From: an uncultured Collinsella sp.
GTDB lineage: Bacteria; Actinomycetota; Coriobacteriia; Coriobacteriales; Coriobacteriaceae
DNA: 8,096 nt
Reading direction: 5' to 3'
Assembly: GCA_905204635.1 (NCBI GenBank)
Contig: CAJLAN010000064.1
Location: forward strand, 1 to 8,096
Shown: piece after piece, positions 6,178 through 8,096 of the stretch
How positions within the stretch are numbered: the first letter of the stretch is position 1
Layout: each line of letters begins with the position of its first letter
Position numbers and translations under genes: made by a program
Notes under the pieces: generated by a model
What the model saw: only the letters and a program-made list of their open reading frames with translations
The model's database searches: none
What the model was told of the DNA's origin: nothing

Positions 6178-6267
6178 GGAGAGATGGCAGAGCGGTTGAA
6201 TGCGGCGGTCTTGAAAACCGTTGAGCGCGAGAGCGTTCCGGGGGTTCGAATCCCCCTCTCTCCGCCA
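6178..6267 (+). tRNA. tRNA-Ser(UGA)
   Basis: A 90-base tRNA with acceptor GGAGAGA (6178-6184) pairing with TCTCTCC (6257-6263), discriminator G and encoded CCA (6265-6267). The anticodon loop CTTGAAA gives anticodon TGA. The long variable arm typical of serine tRNAs is present (TGAGCGCGAGAGCGTTC), and the T arm is GGGGGTTCGAATCCCCC. It reads UCA and, by wobble, other UCN serine codons. A TATCAT at 6162-6167 could be the -10 element, but no good -35 is visible. The gene diverges from tadA, 51 bp away, and its CCA ends 3 bp before the stop codon of the converging tetR gene. Confidence 0.96.
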
Positions 6268-6270
6268 CTC

Positions 6271-6867
6271 CTAGTGATGCACCGGTGTCATGGTCCGCTC
6301 AAACAGTGCATCGACCACGTCGGCTATCTCAGGTCGACGCTCAAGATCGTGGCCCGATTCCCACCATATCGTGAAAAGTCGAATAATACCGCCGGCGACA
6401 AACTCAGACGTCGTCTCGAGTGACACGGGGGCCAGGGCATCCTCGGCAAGCACGTTCATCACACGCTCGCGGATGGAGCGGGCAATGCGGTCGCAAATAA
6501 CGTTGGTCAACATGCCCGACATGCTGCTTGCCAAAATGTTATCCATGAGCCGCTCGTGCGCCAGAATCAAATCCATGGCATCGTCCAAAATCGCGTGCCG
6601 AAGCGCGCGCACGTCCTCGGCAGATACCGCGCCGGCCTCATCGGGCTGTTTTTGCGGCAAGCCCGACATGAGCTCATCGATATAAAAGGCAAAGTAATCG
6701 TTCTTGTCGCGAAAGTGCTTGTAGAACGTCGTGCGGCGAATCATGGCGCGGTCGCACAGCATGGCAACCGTCAGGTCCTCAAAACGATGCTCCTCGAGAA
6801 GCTCGGTAAAGGCATCGAACAGGGCGCGGTAGGTTTTCTTGATGCGAAGGTCCACTGGTATCGCCAT
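6271..6867 (-). CDS. TetR-family transcriptional regulator
   Basis: 198 residues, a standard TetR length. An N-terminal DNA-binding domain covers about residues 8-55. The helix-turn-helix TVAMLCDRAMIRRTTFYKHF (33-52) ends in the TFYKHF signature, followed by RDKNDYFAFYIDEL. Residues 80-198 form a helical ligand and dimer domain without recognisable ligand motifs; IWWESGHDLE (167-176) resembles C-terminal regions of Firmicutes-type TetR proteins. The ATG at 6867 has its only GAGG directly against it, so GTG at 6855 (starting V-D-L-R-I-K-K) is a real alternative. The frame is open further upstream to 7128, but that part reads as low-complexity antisense of lemA. It diverges from lemA and probably regulates itself, lemA, or both; TAAGAT at 6905-6910 could be its -10, but no matching -35 is seen. 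The target and effector are unknown. Confidence 0.9.
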   Translation of the reverse strand: MAIPVDLRIKKTYRALFDAFTELLEEHRFEDLTVAMLCDRAMIRRTTFYKHFRDKNDYFAFYIDELMSGLPQKQPDEAGAVSAEDVRALRHAILDDAMDLILAHERLMDNILASSMSGMLTNVICDRIARSIRERVMNVLAEDALAPVSLETTSEFVAGGIIRLFTIWWESGHDLERRPEIADVVDALFERTMTPVHH

Positions 6868-6975
6868 CCTCAGGGCAAAGACAACACTCGTCAATCTGTC
6901 GCATATCTTACACCTGTACCTCGCGCGCTTTGCCCCGGTGCCAACCCCGCCGAAAACACAACGCTTACCGGAAAG

Positions 6976-7005
6976 TTCGGCACGACAAAACGTTGCGGGT
7001 ATACT
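6976..7005 (+). promoter_or_regulatory. Candidate lemA promoter
   Basis: TATACT (7000-7005) matches the -10 consensus at five of six positions and lies about 60 bases before the lemA start. A poor -35 (TTCGGC, 6976-6981) is 18 bases upstream. The weak -35 would fit a promoter that is regulated or needs an activator, but this is inference. Confidence 0.4.
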
Positions 7006-7023
7006 AGTAGCGTTATACCAACG
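6991..7023. promoter_or_regulatory. Palindrome over the lemA -10 box, candidate TetR operator
   Basis: GGTATA (6998-7003) and TATACC (7014-7019) are inverted around 10 bases, and CGTT (6991-6994) mirrors AACG (7020-7023) outside them with a 3-base offset. The left half overlaps the presumed -10 box TATACT of lemA. The position between a tetR gene and its divergent neighbour is where TetR proteins commonly bind. The offset between inner and outer arms weakens the call. Confidence 0.35.
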
Positions 7024-7066
7024 GCAGCTGGCGCATGCCGCCGCGGCCATTCGAAACGGAGACATC

Positions 7067-7618
7067 ATGCTTCCCGTCATCATCGGCATCGTTGTTGTCA
7101 TTGTGATTGCCTGCGCCATCGCCGGCATCTACAACAACATGGTCACCAAGCGTAACCGCATCGATAACGCCTGGCAGAACATCGATACGCAGCTGCAGCG
7201 TCGCAACGACCTGATCCCCAACCTGGTCGAGACCGTCAAGGGCTACGCCAAGCACGAGCAGGAGACGCTCTCCGCCGTGATCAGCGCGCGTAACACCGCC
7301 GTCAAGGCCACCACGCCCGAAGCCAAGATGGAAGCCGACAACGTGCTGACCGGTGCGCTGCGTCAGCTCTTCGCCGTAGCCGAGGCCTATCCCGATCTTA
7401 AGGCAAACACCAACTTTACGCAGCTGCAGGCATCGCTCGAGGATACCGAGAACAAGATTAGCTATGCACGCCAGAGCTACAACGATTGCGTGCTCAGCTA
7501 CAACAACGCCATTCAGACGTTCCCGGCTGTCATCTTTGCCGGCATCTTCCAGTTTAAGGAGCGCCAGGGCTTCGAGGCCGCCGAAGCAGCCCGCCAGGCC
7601 CCGACCGTCAAGTTCTAG
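7067..7618 (+). CDS. lemA: LemA family membrane protein
   Basis: 183 residues. One N-terminal membrane segment (about residues 3-22, LPVIIGIVVVIVIACAIAGI) is followed directly by the family pattern: YNNMV (22-26), a helix with RRNDLIPNLVETVKGYAKHE (45-64), then YPDLKAN (108-114) with NFTQLQASLEDTENKI (116-131), R135 and YN (138-139), YN (145-146) and a C-terminal PAVIFAGIFQFKER. LemA proteins are single-pass, helical-bundle proteins with the N-terminus outside; their role is not settled, though they often sit with TPM-domain or HtpX genes. No such neighbour is present here: the gene is alone and ends in a terminator. The ATG is fixed by GGAG at 7058-7061, five bases upstream; the frame is open further upstream, but that extension is not protein-like. 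It diverges from the tetR gene, a possible regulator. Confidence 0.95.
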   Translation: MLPVIIGIVVVIVIACAIAGIYNNMVTKRNRIDNAWQNIDTQLQRRNDLIPNLVETVKGYAKHEQETLSAVISARNTAVKATTPEAKMEADNVLTGALRQLFAVAEAYPDLKANTNFTQLQASLEDTENKISYARQSYNDCVLSYNNAIQTFPAVIFAGIFQFKERQGFEAAEAARQAPTVKF

Positions 7619-7654
7619 TAGTTTGACAGCGCATCCTTAATCGGCCAAATGCAT

Positions 7655-7700
7655 AAACCGCCCCGTCGAATGCATACTTCGACGGGGCGGTTTCCTTTTT
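7655..7700 (+). terminator. Intrinsic terminator after lemA
   Basis: Arms 7655-7670 and 7678-7693 are perfect 16-bp reverse complements with a GC-rich core around a 7-base loop (TGCATAC), followed by CCTTTTT. It lies 36 bases after the lemA stop. On the minus strand the hairpin is followed by only a short T run, so termination of any leftward transcript would be weaker. Confidence 0.9.
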
Positions 7701-7732
7701 CGCGAAGGTCCCCCTCTAAGCGTCGTGCATTT

Positions 7733-8008
7733 TTAGGAGTATTCAACATAACCAAGAGCTTCGGGCGCCACGATAAATGCCAAAGACCGCGAATATCCCT
7801 GCAAATCAAACGCTGCCAGCCCATAACCCCGCCCATCATTCGTAGAAAACATCGAGAACTCCCGATTTTTTGCCCGAGATCGGTATGCAGGGACCTTCGA
7901 CTGCAGAATACTCGCAAAAATGCACGTCGCCACCGCCCCCACATGGCGCGAAGCAAAGCAAAAGCGCAGCCTAAAAGGCCGCGCACCATCTTTATTCAGA
8001 TTAATCAT
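7733..8008 (-). CDS. Unrecognised small protein, doubtful gene
   Basis: A 91-residue frame from ATG 8008 (MINLNKDGARPFRLRFCFAS at its start) to the TAA at 7733-7735. I do not recognise it. It is rich in aromatic residues and Ala, has two cysteines near its middle and start, a weakly hydrophobic stretch (HVGAVATCIFASIL) and a C-terminal part that reads like a folded protein (GLAAFDLQGYSRSLAFIVAPE). Against it: no ribosome site is visible before 8008 or before the alternative ATG at 8023, and codons such as CGG, GGG and TTT are used far more than in neighbouring genes. A longer form from TTG 8080 has GAGGG upstream. It could be a decayed gene, a recently acquired one, or part of a repeated intergenic element. 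The remaining sequence between 7701 and 8096 shows nothing else I can support. Confidence 0.3.
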   Translation of the reverse strand: MINLNKDGARPFRLRFCFASRHVGAVATCIFASILQSKVPAYRSRAKNREFSMFSTNDGRGYGLAAFDLQGYSRSLAFIVAPEALGYVEYS

Positions 8009-8096
8009 TGCCCGTTGTGACATCGCCGAACCCGCAGGGCAGAGAACAAGTTCCCTCCCGGCGCACTCCGCAGGACGCAAGAAGCCCTCGCCGCAC

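Noticed and set aside
6839..7066. N-terminal extension of lemA by 76 residues
   Set aside because: The extension has no family resemblance, overlaps the promoter and tetR start region, and the ATG at 7067 has a good GGAG site right before the known LemA membrane segment.
6868..7128. N-terminal extension of the TetR protein by 87 residues
   Set aside because: The extension is Met/Thr-rich antisense of lemA and unlike any TetR N-terminus; the HTH domain begins a few residues after 6867.
7615..7989. 124-residue minus-strand frame overlapping the lemA terminator
   Set aside because: It reads through a perfect terminator hairpin, has no ribosome site and is Arg/Leu/Trp-rich like an out-of-frame translation.

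Overview
The window looks like chromosomal DNA of a high-GC, Gram-positive, gut-type Actinomycetota, most likely a Coriobacteriia member such as Collinsella. This assignment is inference, not a match. It rests on GC-rich codon use, an LAxTG-type sortase signal on a secreted protein, a CCA-encoded tRNA-Ser, a small SRP RNA with the usual conserved core, and TTGnnn-17-TAnnnT-style promoter spacing.

Layout. Positions 1-2226 (minus strand) hold two abutting half-size ABC exporter genes. The first-transcribed gene (370-2226) is complete and carries a degenerate ATPase site. The second (1-369) is cut by the window edge and starts with no gap after the first gene's stop. Together they should form a heterodimeric multidrug or lipid-type exporter. 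Diverging from them, 2437-3450 (plus strand) encodes a secreted coiled-coil protein with a Pro/Thr-rich stalk and an LANTG wall-anchoring signal, followed by a strong bidirectional hairpin terminator.

From 3541 to 4353 there is no convincing protein gene. The stretch holds the SRP RNA gene ffs (minus strand) with a clear promoter and a terminator built into its own closing helix. Around it are three separate inverted-repeat modules: 3681-3773, 3960-4030 and 4072-4203. This is the least explained part of the window.

Positions 4354-6126 (minus) encode one continuous protein that joins a tRNA adenosine deaminase (TadA) to a type-1 glycerate kinase. tRNA-Ser(UGA) diverges from it, and a TetR-family regulator gene (6271-6867, minus) converges on the tRNA with only 3 bp between them. 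The tetR gene diverges from lemA (7067-7618, plus), and the 199-bp region between the two start codons contains a candidate operator over the likely lemA promoter. A perfect 16-bp hairpin terminator follows lemA. The last ~400 bp contain only one weak, unrecognised reading frame on the minus strand.

The order tRNA-Ser - tadA - ffs echoes a gene order known from Bacillus, where ffs (scr) is followed by dnaX. Here dnaX is absent, a kinase is fused to TadA, and repeats fill the gap. The window looks like a mosaic of ordinary housekeeping and surface genes. The items most worth a second look are the TadA-kinase fusion and the repeat cluster around ffs; no clear new defence or mobile system is visible.
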